Counted from the stretch's first letter, positions 22,700-34,476 are shown. The stretch is 64,000 nucleotides of DNA from Heliopora coerulea (GCA_030142905.1 JASJOG010000016.1:616001-680000), one strand, 5' to 3'. Notes: a model not told the origin generated them from the letters alone. Translations and numbers: made by a program.

Positions 22700-24940
22700 C
22701 GCGCATAGCGAAAATAAAAGAGTTCATTGTTCTATTTGTTAGAACGCGTGGAACGTTAAAATTTCGCTGATTTCGTAACTTATAATGTGGATTATATCTT
22801 TCTGGTAATAAATTATTGAGCTTATGGCTTGGATCTAAGTTATAGATTGAAAAAGTTTATTACACAGATGTTCATGATGGTCCTTCATGGGTTTAACGCC
22901 TAAATTTTCAAGAGTAGTATAATAATCCAAGTCCGCCATAATAATGGTCATGGCCCTTTTCTCCAAAAGCACCAGCTCACTTTTTAAGTATTGCAGTAGA
23001 GAATGGTAAAAAGCTGGTATTCCATAATCCACCATCGATCTAATACACGATACATAAAACAACGCTAAATCTTGCGGTGGTACTTTAGCCCGCCTTAATT
23101 GTACTAAGAAATACAATCTTTTACCAACTTTCTTTATAACCTCTTCTACGCAAGCATTCCAGGTCAAGTTGTTACTAGTAGTCAATCCTAACAGTTTGAA
23201 GCAATTCACTACCTCTAACTCCTTTCCATTAACAACTACAAGATCAAAAACTGCAGGTAGCTTCGCCAATGAAATTCTTAATTCTTTGCATTTGCTCGGA
23301 TTTAAGTGGACTCTGTTTTCACGAGACCACTCCATAACACGATCAGCTATAGACTGGGCGTTTGCTGACTTCCCCCTTGGAAACTATCTCGGACGTTGTC
23401 GTATCAGAATGTTATGGTCAATGAGATCGAAAGCTTTACGATAATCAAATAATATAGTTCTTACAGCTGCCCCATTACCATCAGTAGATACCAGTGATGC
23501 AAAATGCTAATTAAAACTATCTTGGCAGAAGATTTTGGAATTACTCCAAACTGATTCACATCAATTACTTTTAAGATTGCTGGTTAAACATAGTCTTTTA
23601 TCAAGAACTCTTCCCATTTCATCCTTACGGCTTCTCCGTCGGTCATGCCTTGTAATCACTTTCTTGGTGTTACTTTTATGTTCTTTAACTTTAGGCGATG
23701 CTACGACAGTGTTATGGTCAGATAGACCAAATGGTGGATAAGCTTGCGGCGAATAATAGAAGTCATGCATATTAGTTAACACAAAGTCAAGTGTGGCATT
23801 TCCCCATGTAGGTATTTTCACTATTTGCTTAAGGCTAAAGTGGTTTAGTAGTCCGCCAATGTCTAGGCGATTAAAATCACCAGTCACTAAAATGTCACAA
23901 TTTGGGTGTTTTAACTCCGCTAGGGTGAGTGATCACTCCAGCAACTAAACATGAGAAGCCCTTAGGTAAGCGATTAGGTCTCAAATATAGCCATAACGTA
24001 TCGTGATCGTCACGACAATTAAGTTCATTTATTTGCTTAAAGTTGCATTTGTCGTCTTTTATATAAAAGCATATTCCACCATGTTGATCCCTTGGTCTGT
24101 CTCTACGGAGTACGGTAAAACCTTGGATGCTAACGACGCTTTCGGATATTGACTCTTTTAACCAAGTCTCAGTGATGAAAGCCAAATTTATTTCATGGCA
24201 ATATAAAAAGTCTGTCACTTCATCTAGTTTAGCAACGAAGGATATCACATTGCTTAGCATCAATTTAGGGACTTTGGAAGGTGTTTTATGGCTTTGCGTA
24301 GACCTTACAGATCCACCATTTTGAAGACAATCAATAACAATAAGATTGTTGGTATTCTTTGTAAAAGTTCTTTGTCTGACTAAGGATCTACTCGTATTCA
24401 ATGTTTCTAAAACTGTCCTTCGTCTATTATAACTGGTGTAATGAAGATTTTTAAAAGGTCGACTTTTAACCCGTACTGGAATAGCACAAGATAACATTTG
24501 ATAATTACTTTCACCATCATTCAGGACCTTGTTCTTCGACTCACGAGATTTAAATAATTCACCCAACTGCAGGGTCTGTGATTCGTGTGCCGCCTTCGAG
24601 AATTTGTATAATGCATCTGATCATTAGGCCGGTTTAGTAATGATGGTCGATGATTACTAAAATAAGCATTAATTTGTGAGCTGTCTGAAACGACATTAGT
24701 GTTAGGATCAATACTGTGTTTCCTCGCGATATTTTGGTTATTTTGGTAAACGCTCGAGCTCTCTCGACGATATGCTTTTAAATTGTTTTGCCAAGGCTTA
24801 TTGTTAGTCGCTGCATTTTTGCTATTTCCCGGCACTGCAAACCAAGACCCAGCCGAGCCATTGCTTCTTGCTGATTTCCTATTCTTCGAACAATAGCTCG
24901 GGTATTTTCTAATAGATGTATGCGACCGATTGCCATTCAC
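22700..24940 (-). pseudogene. LINE ORF2: APE endonuclease plus reverse transcriptase, internally deleted
   Basis: Order on the minus strand: endonuclease in frame 23,895-24,566 (AFITETWLKES, VLRRDRPRDQHGGICFYIKD), continuing out of frame at 23,561-23,887 with VTGDFNRLDIGGLL and GLSDHNTVV (catalytic histidine region). Then the reverse transcriptase motif A FDYRKAFDLIDHN near 23,413-23,460, and the thumb frame 22,835-23,335 (WSRENRVHLNPSKCKEL, LLGLTTSNNLTW, VDYGIPAFYHSL). The YxDD-containing section between is missing, as is most of the fingers. At least three frameshifts. The N-terminal extension (24,521-24,940) is basic and poorly conserved. Confidence 0.8.
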
Positions 24941-25008
24941 TTTCCTACTCTGGTTTCTCTAATTTGAATTTCCAATAAAGATTTGTTTCTGTTTTTCTCG
25001 GTATTCTC

Positions 25009-25689
25009 TTAGCTGGGTTTCAATTGTAGTTGGGCTGATAATATTCTCCGTATTCGAGCAACGATTTTCTTCTTGACATGATGGTTGATTGTTTGTAATA
25101 TTTCGGTTAGATTGTCTCGTACTTCAGTTTGTACTCGTACATTAGATCTGGTTTTTCTCAAAATTTGAGGGGATCCATTCGTGCAATGAACTTCTTCCTC
25201 CGAATCAAATAATTCAATAGATGGAATATTCGAATTATTTTCTTCATTTGGCACACTTGAGGACACAATCGATGTTTGTGTACTTATAACCCTATTTTCA
25301 GCAAAATAGTTCTTATAAAACTTTTCCATTGCTTTCAACGAGTCACAAAATCTATTGAGAGTCACACGCAAAATCTCGATATCCACTTTTGCCTCTGTCA
25401 TTTCGACTGACAAACGCCGATATTCTGTGCCCTCCAACGTCTCCTCGTTCCGGTTCACTGAAGGCAGTGAAGACTTTCAAAAATCATTGCAATTCCTTCT
25501 TTCAAAAGTTCCTCCATCAGATTTTAATAGGTTAATAATATGCTCCTTCAACATGTTGCCAACTGAACCTTGAAAAAGTAGGGTCTTCTTATCCGCATAC
25601 CAAGTAATAGTAACCTTTTCCGTGTGGAATGATTTCGCTTTGCCTCCAGAGGAACTCCATGTTTTAGGCCTTCCAATTGCCCAAGCCAT
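25009..25689 (-). pseudogene. LINE ORF1, one in-frame stop
   Basis: One reading frame of about 227 codons broken only by TGA at 25477-25479. It starts MAWAIGRPKTW and contains VTITWYADKKTLLFQG, a block I know from ORF1 of cnidarian CR1/L2 elements, followed by a probable coiled coil (EMTEAKVDIEILRVTLNRF). ORF1 proteins bind element RNA. The single stop could be a late mutation. Confidence 0.6.
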
Positions 25690-25875
25690 TTGACTTTACC
25701 GTCCGAATCGTAGCGTAAATTCACTTTATACTTTACTTATACTGCCGTTGTTATACGTTCGAGTTCAAGATGGTGTTTAGCAGCTCGAGACCTGCAGCCG
25801 TCCACCATGTTGCAATAACTATAGATCCCTTAGTAAGAAGTAAGTTTTACGGATAGTGTAGGGAATAGAAAGTAT

Positions 25876-26375
25876 GTGATTAATTGTTCATTTGATTGTG
25901 ATTCCAATGGAGTTGTTTATCTCATCAAGTGTAAAAGGTGTTGTAGACAGTACATTGGGAGCACAATCAACGCATTTAGTATACGCTTTAATAACCACTG
26001 GAGTAGTCTCGACAGATATGGTATAGGACAAGGAAATATCCAGTGGAAGCACTTGTATTCACAATTTTTTTGAAGATGGGCATGAGGGTTTAAGTGATTT
26101 GGTTGTGAAAATTATTGATAAGACGGATACAAGGGATCCAACGGCGAGAAAGAATTTTTGGGTGTATGAGTTGAATACATTTTTACCACATAGGTTAGAT
26201 CTCCAGGACTTCTAATTGACAATTTGTATTGTTTAGTAAATTGTAAAGACATATGCTAATTAGGAAATATTTTTGTATTTAAGTCAGTGCTACTTGTTAC
26301 ATTGTTAAATAATCCTTGATAAAGGGGCATGCCCCGAAACTTATATAAGATGATGGCATAGAATTTATATGTGTA
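25876..26375 (+). pseudogene. Penelope-like element, GIY-YIG end and 3' UTR
   Basis: Open at 25,876-26,073: CDSNGVVYLIKCKRC then CRQYIGSTINAFSIRFNNH, the C..C plus GIY-YIG core; a frameshift near 26,065 separates the tail (DKTDTRDPTARKNFWVYEL, then LPHRLDLQDF stop at 26,214). The 3' UTR ends with the hairpin AAAGGGGCATGCCCCGAAAC (26,319-26,338). Confidence 0.75.
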
Positions 26376-26379
26376 AATT

Positions 26380-26676
26380 TTAGATCGTCCAGGTTACTAT
26401 AGTATTGAGGAAGACTGCTGGTGACTGACGTTTCGACGGCCTCACCGGTGGTCATCTTCGGAGTCAAAAAGAGGAATAGTCAGGAACAGTCAGCCTATTT
26501 ATATAACTTGTTCATTACATCATGCGTGTGGGTGGTTGTGGGAGGTTGAGGTTTGTGGATGTGAGTCATTGGCATTGCTAGAGACGGTGTATTGTCTAGC
26601 CGTTTGTTTTAAGTTTTGAATAAGTCTTTTGTAAGGTGTTGGTAATTGTTGTGGTCGGTTTAGTGGTTCTCACAAC
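26380..26676 (-). repeat. PLE terminal fragment of the GATCGTCCAGG family
   Basis: Contains GATCGTCCAGGTTACTATAG and, on the minus strand, a hairpin motif followed by GTCGAAACG (26,430-26,461). Same family as the foldbacks at 20,340 and 42,415. It is inserted between two copies of another PLE 3' end. Confidence 0.65.
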
Positions 26677-26742
26677 CATTTGATAAAGGGGCATGCCCCC
26701 GAAAGATATGATAAGATGACAAAATTTATATATGATGATTTA
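26677..26742 (+). repeat. Second copy of a PLE 3' end
   Basis: TTTGATAAAGGGGCATGCCC and the following GATATGATAAGATGA-type sequence repeat the end of the PLE at 26,313-26,375. The two copies flank the 26,380-26,676 insert. Confidence 0.65.
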
Positions 26743-26744
26743 TA

Positions 26745-26779
26745 TATACAATATATATATATATCCTGTATCTGTACAG

Positions 26780-26825
<46 letters not shown>

Positions 26826-26875
26826 TGTGTACATGAGTGTGTGTATGTGTGTGTGTCTGTGTTTGTGTCTATGTC
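26745..26875. repeat. AT and GT dinucleotide microsatellites
   Basis: ATATAT runs pass into a GTGTGT run of more than 25 bases and then interrupted GT. The plus-strand frame across it is an artefact of the repeat. Confidence 0.9.
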
Positions 26876-27059
26876 AATATTTATCTTTGTATATGTATCT
26901 ATATTCAGTAACTAAAGAAGGAATGTTCCCTGAAAACGTTTGGATAAAGCTTTTATAAAAAGGTACTTTTTGATGATTTTTATCGGTGCTTTATAATATT
27001 TATGTTTTTGGTTTATAGCTGTCTGATGATGATCTCGATCATGATTTATGTACATACTT

Positions 27060-27250
27060 AAGAAATATCAAATGGTCTTCCCGTGTTTGAATACTGTGAT
27101 CCAAACACGTGGGATGTTGCAAGACTTGAGAAAAGCATAAAAAAACACACGAGACACTAGGCGAGTATTTTTAGCTTTTCGAAAGTTGAGTAACATCCCA
27201 AGTGTTTGGATCACAGTATCCAAACACGGAAATCCATTTGATATTTCTTT
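27060..27250. mobile_element. Foldback MITE (CCGTGTTTGGATACTG family)
   Basis: Arms 27,060-27,138 and 27,170-27,250 are inverted copies sharing GAAATATCAAATGG and ATACTGTGATCCAAACAC. Related arm sequence recurs at 27,420-27,450 and 27,525-27,560. Confidence 0.75.
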
Positions 27251-27414
27251 TATAAAATAACAGATGAAAAGCAGTTAACTTAATAAACACAATGACAAAG
27301 TAAGCAACTCTCCCGAAAACCATCAACTACCAATCAGAAGCGAAGCGAAGCCACTTCAACGAGGTGACAAGGAGGAAAAACAAGCGTCTTTTCTTATGCT
27401 ATTTGAAAGTCCAC

Positions 27415-27565
27415 TAAATGTTTGAATCACAGTATTTAAACACAGAAAAGCCGTTAAGTGTTTCTTTCATAAAATAATGACTGAACGTGCTTAACAAACT
27501 TCAATACACTTTTGGGGGAAAATTTTCCGTGTTTGGATACTCTTATCCAAACACAGGTATCAACG
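27415..27565. repeat. Relatives of the CCGTGTTTGGATAC foldback
   Basis: Two short inverted pieces (GTTTGAATCACAGTATTTAA near 27,420 and CCGTGTTTGGATACTCTTAT near 27,528) derived from the same family as the MITE at 27,060. Confidence 0.55.
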
Positions 27566-27599
27566 AATCAGAGCTCGCCAACGGATCACTTTATCTTAT

Positions 27600-27690
27600 A
27601 AATACATATACATATCCATGTACACATGCATACATAGACATGCACACGTACATATGCATAAACATGTGCATATGTATATGTCCATACCTG
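27600..27690. repeat. Degenerate ACATAT/CATGCA simple repeat
   Basis: Interrupted CATATA and ACATGCA units, low complexity. Confidence 0.7.
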
Positions 27691-27724
27691 TGTAGAAAAA
27701 AAGAACAGCATTAACTTGCATTCA

Positions 27725-28175
27725 AAACTTTAACGACGTTTCGGGAAAAGCCTCATCATCAGATCCTTCGACAAACGATAGAGTGCACCAGAATTTGTAA
27801 GAGAAGGTTGAATAAAATTGCAATGTAAGACAATAAATGTAAAATAAATTTTAAAAGTCACATAAATTAAGTTCCACAGGATAAATGTTACTAATTTTTA
27901 TAAGGCCCAAACGCCTATACATTCAGTAAGATTCTCGACGTCCGTTTTATCTGTTATAATCAATACATCAATCAAGCCTTGATGGTCGTCGGAGAAGAAC
28001 TTAGCATACAGGCGTTCGCTTGGAATACCTTCCGGTCCCTTGCCAAATCTGATTAAACTACTTTTGTTGTTATTGAAATGTTTTCGAAATGTAGTTGTTG
28101 TACTACTCATACTGTATTGCACTTTTTGCATGAAACAGAAGAACGTAACCCCCAGCAGAATCGGAATCAAAATGG
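27725..28175 (-). pseudogene. Penelope-like element, GIY-YIG end and 3' UTR
   Basis: Minus-strand frame 27,898-28,170 contains CFMQKVQYSMSSTTTTF, where Y.GST should stand (the glycine is lost), then FNNNKSSLIRFGKGPEG, ERLYAKFFSDDHQGL and IITDKTDVENLTE. The first catalytic motif is mutated. The 3' UTR contains CTGATGATGAGGC and CCCGAAACGTCG (27,728-27,756). Confidence 0.7.
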
Positions 28176-28533
28176 TAATTTATATAAAATTGATTACAAG
28201 AGGTAGAATCACTTATCACATGACCATCAGAGACGAAGTGTCAAATTTGACGCCCGTTTTTGCTGCAAGTATATATCCTGTGGACGTTCTAACCCGCCAA
28301 CACCTAACCATAGTAAACTCGACACCGCAAAATTTAATCTCCGCCGCACAGAGTTACCTCGTTGAAACAAACAAAAGGAATTTGAAACGATGTGGAGGTT
28401 TTGATTCAATTTGATATCTGATAAACAATGTATTAAATCAACTGACAAAGTGGACCACTCCTGGTGAGAATCAAAGCTTTATGGAAATTACGATGCGTTG
28501 ATAAAGCGTATTCCTTCACTATTGCACTAGTAA

Positions 28534-28959
28534 TTGAGGAGAAAAGGAGAAGAGATAAAGGTCAGGCTGCAATCGGTGAGACTCACTGAAAATTCGACTT
28601 TAGAAGATCAAAACAAAACGGAGCTTCATAGCCACGCTCATACAACTGAAGAAGAAAAGTTAACTCAAAGAGTAAATAATTCGTTAAATGTAATACATCA
28701 TGCAGGCTTTAAAAACTAAGGAAACAAGGATCATATTGCAAATGAAGAAAAACAAGAGAATCAGAATTTGAACCAAGATTCAGGAGAAATATTTCGTGCA
28801 CCGACATGGATAAATATTGCATTAGGAAAAATTCAACATGACGACAAACCGATTACAAACGAAAGTGACTCTGATGGGCAAAGAGTATATGCCAGCGTAA
28901 GACATTCAGAGGTGCGGGTAAAATCGAAAGAGCGAGAATTGAAGTCATCTTATTATTAA
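28534..28959 (+). other. Anonymous reading frame with one stop
   Basis: One frame of about 141 codons broken only by TAA at 28,717. It is strongly hydrophilic (TENSTLEDQNKTELHSHAHT; NEEKQENQNLNQDSGEIF). No domain is recognised. A tgcactag acceptor-like site precedes it, so it could be one or two exons, or an old coding relic. Confidence 0.25.
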
Positions 28960-29279
28960 TAGAAGGAAAAAAATTCGAACCCTCGAAGGCTTTTTTTTTT
29001 GTTACCTTTGAAAGATTTTTTAGCTCTTCGAAACTCCTTACCACATCCTCTTTTTTTTAAACCGTAAGTGTAAGCACAGTCAATGTTGCTAATACACTTA
29101 ACTTTTTTCATTTGTTACAATCTTACTTCTTACAACCTTACTTCTTACTAACTGATCCTTTAACTTCTTTGGTCTTCGAAAACTTACCCGATGTCGTTCA
29201 GTAAAGATTTGCTACACTTCATGTCATCCAAAGCATACAACATATATACATATTCCCTCATTCTATTACCGATACGGGA

Positions 29280-29765
29280 GAACGCTGGATGAAAATCTAT
29301 CGACAGCGTTACTCTTTTGTCCGGCTCACTACATTGGTGAAACTTCTCGCCATTTCTCAACATGGATTAAAGAGCACACCTTAAATAAAAATTCTTACTC
29401 CTTTAAATAGGCATCCCAATAACTCTACCAATTGTAAAAGTCACTACACATCAAACTGCTTTAAAGTTTTAAATTCGGACAAAACCACCAGCACACTGAA
29501 ATTGAAAGAAGCTATTTACATCCAAAATAGAAAACCAGAATTAAACACACAAATTCAACACATCAACACCTTTCTCTATTCATAATTATCGTTTGATACC
29601 GCCTCTTTTAGTCTTCACACAATATATTGTCATTGTAATTAATCATCTCAACATATCGTCACAGTAATTAGTTAATTTATTCATTATGTAGTTCCTGTTT
29701 TAAGCCTTGCAAATATCACTGTGTAAACTGAAGATGGCATAAGTCTTACTGAAACATGTCTTTAA
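29280..29765 (+). pseudogene. Penelope-like element, GIY-YIG end and 3' UTR
   Basis: LFCPAHYIGETSRHFSTWIKE at 29,310-29,380 is the endonuclease core, and TSTLKLKEAIYIQNRKPELN in a shifted frame near 29,490-29,550 is the conserved end. A 3' UTR with CTGAAGATGGCATAAG and GAAACATG follows (29,728-29,757). Confidence 0.7.
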
Positions 29766-31010
29766 AAAGTATTCTCGTATTTTTGAAATTTATAAATGTC
29801 AATTTCCCGAGTTTTTTGCTGGCCTGTCTTATTCATGCTTTGCCTAAGGTATACATATACAGACGAACACATACAGAAATACATGTTGATTGAGATATGG
29901 ATGTGAGTATCGATATGAATATATGGAAATTTTCTATGACGTTCTTCCCAAGATGGAGTGATTAAGAGTCCAAATATGAACTAATAGTGCACACCGGTTG
30001 GAACATATGGTGTCCACATGGACATATGACGAGGAACAGGACTAACACAAAAGCTTGCTTACAGCAAGAAAATGATTTTGCCCGCCAACCCTGAAATTCG
30101 ATAGCAATAAAATCATTTTCACTTAAGTAATAACCATGATAATATAAACAAAATGGCGAGTTTACGAGCGAAAAAGTTATGCATTGTTTCCCTTTCACTT
30201 GCTATGCCAATAATATATTAAACAAGAATACTTAGTTTCTGCACAACTGTGAACTACGGCAACAGCCTAAAACCATTTCGGTAAATTTACTTTTTAACAT
30301 AATATCTGCTAAGACAAAATAACTAGAATGATAAGTACGCCCATCATTTGACGAATGATTTGCGGTTTTCGATATACAAATACAACAGTTGAAATGTTTA
30401 CTTGCCCCACTTGATGACTAGACCGTTCGCCAAACTTTTAACCCTTTTAGTCAAATAGCTTCAGCTGCCTTCAGAAAAAAAACGAAAAACGAAGTCGTCT
30501 CAAAGCCAGCCCATAGACATACGGTAACATATTGGGTATTACCACTGAGTGGCCTGTCGATTAGGTAAGTAAATGACCGTGCAGTTTGCTTCCTGGACAC
30601 GACATAGCATATTACGTATCACACGTCACGGCATTTGCCAAATGTGTTCGAGCAGCTTCGTATAATTTCGAACCAAATGAACGCTCATCAAGCATGCGCT
30701 TGATGGGTGCCGGATGTACTAACAAATTTAATGTAGCACCTTGATATTCAAAATTGAGATAATCTTATTATAAAGGGATACAAGCGCTTTATTTTTAAAA
30801 TACTGGACATTCGCCTTAAGTAAAGCACGCTTCCTTGCACCTTAAATTCTTAGATCTGATGATGTATTTTATTACCCTACGTTTAGACTGTCTTCCATTC
30901 ATCACTCACAATGAAATTAGAGTTATAGTTTTGCCAACCCTCGGTAGCTTTGTTGCCTCGTATTTTATTTTTAAATTCATTAATGGTTAACGTGGAAAAC
31001 ATATAGGATA
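29766..31010. other. No gene seen
   Basis: About 1.2 kb of AT-rich sequence with only short unsupported frames. Confidence 0.4.
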
Positions 31011-31412
31011 TCAGTACCGGGACATTGCTTCTAAATGTGATCTCAATAAGCATAAAATTTCGACAACTTCAAACCTCATTTTCTCCTCTGAAATACAATT
31101 TCTTTTGAGAAGCCATATCATGTGCTCGAAAGTCGGGTTTGACTTGATTTCCAGACGACTTGACTCATAATATATAAATTTGACCACGCATAATCTATTT
31201 TCTTCATTACGTCGAAGTTGGTTAAAAAAAAAGCCCTCGACAATTCGCTCGTTTTTCAGCTCACTTCTCCGTACTTGGATATAAGGACAAACACACATAA
31301 TGTTCACTAGAGATTTACCAGGCTGAAATCTTAGACGCAAAATGAAAATGAGAGCCTGCTCAAAATTGGAAGATGTAATGTCATCACACTCATGTATTAG
31401 AGAGAAACACAC
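31011..31412 (-). other. Anonymous 133-codon frame
   Basis: An ATG-started minus-strand frame, cysteine-bearing and basic. Its segment FEQALIFILRLRFQPGK resembles PELALIFMLRLRFSPRK encoded on the plus strand at about 15,063-15,113 just after a PLE 3' end, so it probably derives from a shared repeat rather than a host gene. Function unknown. Confidence 0.3.
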
Positions 31413-32070
31413 GGATAAAGTTTAATAGAAGTTCACCAACTTTCAGTTGCCAACGCGCAACATTTTCAAAGTAAACATATATGATGTACGATTTCACCAA
31501 GTTTGCGTGTTCAACAACGAATATCAAGTATTCGGGTACATGTTTCAGTGGCCTTTTCTTTTTCTTTCAAACCCACAGTGACCAAGTAATAACAACTGTT
31601 GATTTCCTTATTTGTTCTTTGTTCATTCATACATAACAATCGCGGTTAAACCTACAGGCTATAACCTCTCCTCGTTCAACTGGAATTAATCCCAGTTCAG
31701 TACATTTACTGTAGAATTCCTTTTACTATGGACTTTGTTACAACTACAATTCCTCTTTTGGTCTGCCTGGCTTTCAAATTAATAAAAATACAGCTATTAA
31801 TTTTGCCTTCCAAAAATAAATCAAGAGAACATTGCCGGGGGGGTTGTCACTATAGTACAACTTCCAAGAACTACTTCGAGGCCCTGATTTGACGTATGAT
31901 CTGGTCAGTGTCCGAATCCATTTTAGCAGAACCTGATGCTATTATTGCTCATATCGAGGCAAAGCTCCATCAAGTCAGTTGGTCCAAGTGATCGTCACCA
32001 GTTGCAGTTTTCAATTCGCCAATAACGATTCAACTAAAGAGGCAGAATAGTACCAGCAAGTTTACATTTT
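31413..32070. other. No gene seen
   Basis: No supported frame. May contain the promoter of the exon-like frame that follows. Confidence 0.35.
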
Positions 32071-32075
32071 CAGCG

Positions 32076-32083
32076 TGACGTCA
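32076..32083. promoter_or_regulatory. CRE-like palindrome
   Basis: Exact TGACGTCA, the cAMP-response-element octamer bound by CREB/ATF bZIP factors, 47 bp upstream of the ATG at 32,131. An 8-mer can occur by chance; position upstream of a possible first exon is the only support. Confidence 0.3.
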
Positions 32084-32130
32084 TCTCCAAGCTTTACAAG
32101 TTTGTCACATGGTGGTCATTTAGAATAACC

Positions 32131-32450
32131 ATGAAAAATTTGACGCTGAAACAAGAGGAATTTCTAGGTCGATTACTAGCTGACGTGCGCTCAATCAAAC
32201 GTGTGGATGTTAGAAGTCTTCGGGATAAGCCATCGTTTGGAGAATTTCGTCTCACAAAATGGGAATACAATAGCTTAGAAGTGCTGACAATAGAGCGATG
32301 TCAATCATTGATATTGATTATGAACAGGAACCGCTTCAAAGTACACTTGGTTTTCAGAGGTACGCTTAAGCGTGATGAATTTGAATTTAGAATCGTCAAA
32401 AAAGATATGACATCAACAAGGTCAGGCACACTCTTGACTGTAAATTCTAA
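32131..32450 (+). CDS. Possible first exon of an unknown gene
   Basis: ATG-started frame of about 106 codons (MKNLTLKQEEFLGRLLADVR at the start; FKVHLVFRGTLKRDEFEF later), mixed charged and hydrophobic as in a folded domain. Its stop codon overlaps a strong donor, TCTAA|GTAAGA, at 32,450/32,451, so it could be a coding exon exiting in phase 2. No family recognised. Confidence 0.35.
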
Positions 32451-32454
32451 GTAA

Positions 32455-33316
32455 GATCCTCCGGGAATAGTAGTATCTCTCGTCTTAACTACTAAGATGA
32501 TTCGTAATTGCTCCCCCACCTTCCACAAAAATCCACCTCAGAAATTTTGAAGTCGTAACCCAATTGTTAACTAGAAATGGACATCAGCGACCGGCTAACT
32601 TCTGTCCATCCGCATAAACATCCATGCAATAGCACGAGATGACATAAAAGAAAGATAACAGCCCAGACAGGGAGCTACAAGCCATTTCTAAATCCTGTCG
32701 AGTTATTTTTAGGTCAGCGGCACCAGAGTAGTACCCCGTTGACCAGGCCTTGAACTTGGATTGCATTGTATTATGGCTTCCACGAAGAACATTAAAAGAT
32801 TTCTGTATTAAAAGGTTAACACCGGTTAAAAATCTTTAAAACAGACAATTTCATTTAAATTACTGCAGCTTTTTTCTGCTAATGGCAATGATCAACTCTT
32901 TACTCTCAATAACCATTCTATCTTCGTGAAAGAAATGCTGCCTTCTCCGTAGTCCTTTTGATGAGTCATGGGAAGTTTGGCAATAGTTTGACAAGGTCTG
33001 CCGAGGTGGCAGAATAAAATGCGTACGGTTGCCCCGCCATGGCACGAAACCTAAATATAACTTGAGAGGTATCAGGATAGGAAAATCCCCTATACTAACT
33101 ATATTTATGATGCAATCATCCTTTTATATGTATTTAGTTCAGTTTTCCAAGCCTCGTTTTTTATTAAAAATTCTTTTAAATTATCAAGCACACGAACGAC
33201 ACTCGACGTACTAATTTAAACATGCCCAAAAGAAAAAGAAATTGGCAGACATTTAATGTGGTCTTTGGGCCATTCTGCCTTGTATTATTAGCGACACCCT
33301 GACTTGAAATGCTAAT
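32455..33316. other. No gene seen; may include the left part of the Harbinger element
   Basis: Unassigned. The Harbinger transposase 5' flank should lie to the left of the piggyBac insertion, so part of 33,200-33,316 may belong to it, but I could not identify the terminal inverted repeat. Confidence 0.3.
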
Positions 33317-34476
33317 TTAACCCTATTTAACATGGCATATCGGTATGCCCTTATTTCACATGGGGAGGGGGGCTTTTTTGCCCCCCCCCTAATTATTTCG
33401 AGAACGGGAAATGGGAAATGGATGAAACTTTGGGATATGCTAGAAAAATATATTACTAGTCAAAAAACATCAAAATATCTACAAAAAATTTTTTTCAAGT
33501 GTCTTTGCTGGGGGTCTGTTCAAGTCTATATGAGGAATTTTTCAATGCATTCATTACATACGTAGCTTGCGTGCTTTGTGCATACTGTTTTTCGACAGGA
33601 TGGACAACAATGCTTAGATTTGCCAAGTTTGTTCTTTTGTTCATTGTAATGAGGCTTTCCCTTCAACTGTTCGATGCAGTAAAAGCATCTTTTTCGATCA
33701 CTTGGAGCTTCAAGTGCTGCTGGTTGTTCGACGTCCAGTCACTTGTTGTAACTTTTCACACCTTTTTCAATACCTCAGATAAGTAGGGTTTCTAATCTGT
33801 TTTACACTTCTTTCTATACATCAAAATATCAATAATGGATTTAACTAACACTTTCATACAAAAGGGAAGCTTTGAAGATTTGTATAAAAGAAACGTTTTG
33901 CCTGTGATTTGTATTCCACTAATTACTAATTACAGAATACCTGAAAGTAACTTATTGTGTTTACCCCCGAGACTGCATTTTCCAGTTGAAAAAGGCACAC
34001 ATAGAACTAAATTGAAGATGTAGTAATAAGTCAGTGTGATAAAAAATCAAAAAAGACATCAAAGTTTGAGAAAAACATTAGAATGTTTCAGTTCAAAAAA
34101 TAACAGCCGGAATTGAATTTTGCTCCCTGAAAAAAAATAAAAATGATGATTGCGCATTCAAATTGGTCTTAGACCTAAGATGTAATTGGCAGGCAAAAAA
34201 AATTCAACATTATTGTCCAAAAAATCTAATCAGACGAAAATAAAATCAAAGATTGTAAAACCGCAAAAAGTGATTTTTCACCCCCTGGCGACAAAAGTGG
34301 AATTACCCCCGGAAAACGCGAAAATTTTTAAAACTTCTTTATAGCAAAATAACCGCAATAAAAAATATTAAAAGTCACAAAATTTCAGCCGAATTGGACA
34401 AGCGGTTCAAATTTTATGAAACAAAGTATAGGCGGGGGGGCCAAAAAAGCCCCCCCCCCATGTGAAATAGGGTTAA
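33317..34476 (-). mobile_element. piggyBac-type non-autonomous element with TTAA duplications
   Basis: TTAA at 33,317-33,320 and again at 34,473-34,476 flank a 1,152-bp element. The right end read inward is CCCTATTTCACATGGGG followed by a G run, CTTTTTT and a C run. The left end is CCCTATTT, a roughly 25-bp insertion, then TTATTTCACATGGGG and the same G/C tracts. CCC-starting ends with TTAA duplications are the piggyBac hallmark. It lies just upstream of the Harbinger transposase. Confidence 0.75.
33540..33775 (-). pseudogene. piggyBac transposase C-terminal zinc-finger remnant
   Basis: Minus strand reads DRKRCFYC, then about 24 residues later CCPSCRKTVCTKHASYVCNEC and a stop. This C..C...C..C...C..H...C..C array matches the cysteine-rich C-terminal domain of piggyBac transposases, which binds the element ends. 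The DDD catalytic core is absent, so the element must have depended on others. Confidence 0.6.

Larger units (their letters stand above)
22491..25850 (-). mobile_element. CR1/L2-like LINE, about 3.3 kb, with ORF1 and ORF2
   Basis: A minus-strand element containing an ORF1 (25,009-25,689), an ORF2 relic (22,700-24,940) and a tetranucleotide 3' tail (22,416-22,490). The upstream part, about 25,690-25,850, is a plausible 5' UTR. Most of the reverse transcriptase palm is deleted. Confidence 0.8.

Noticed and set aside
26680..26958. 92-codon plus frame with a run of V/C residues
   Set aside because: Generated by the GT microsatellite.
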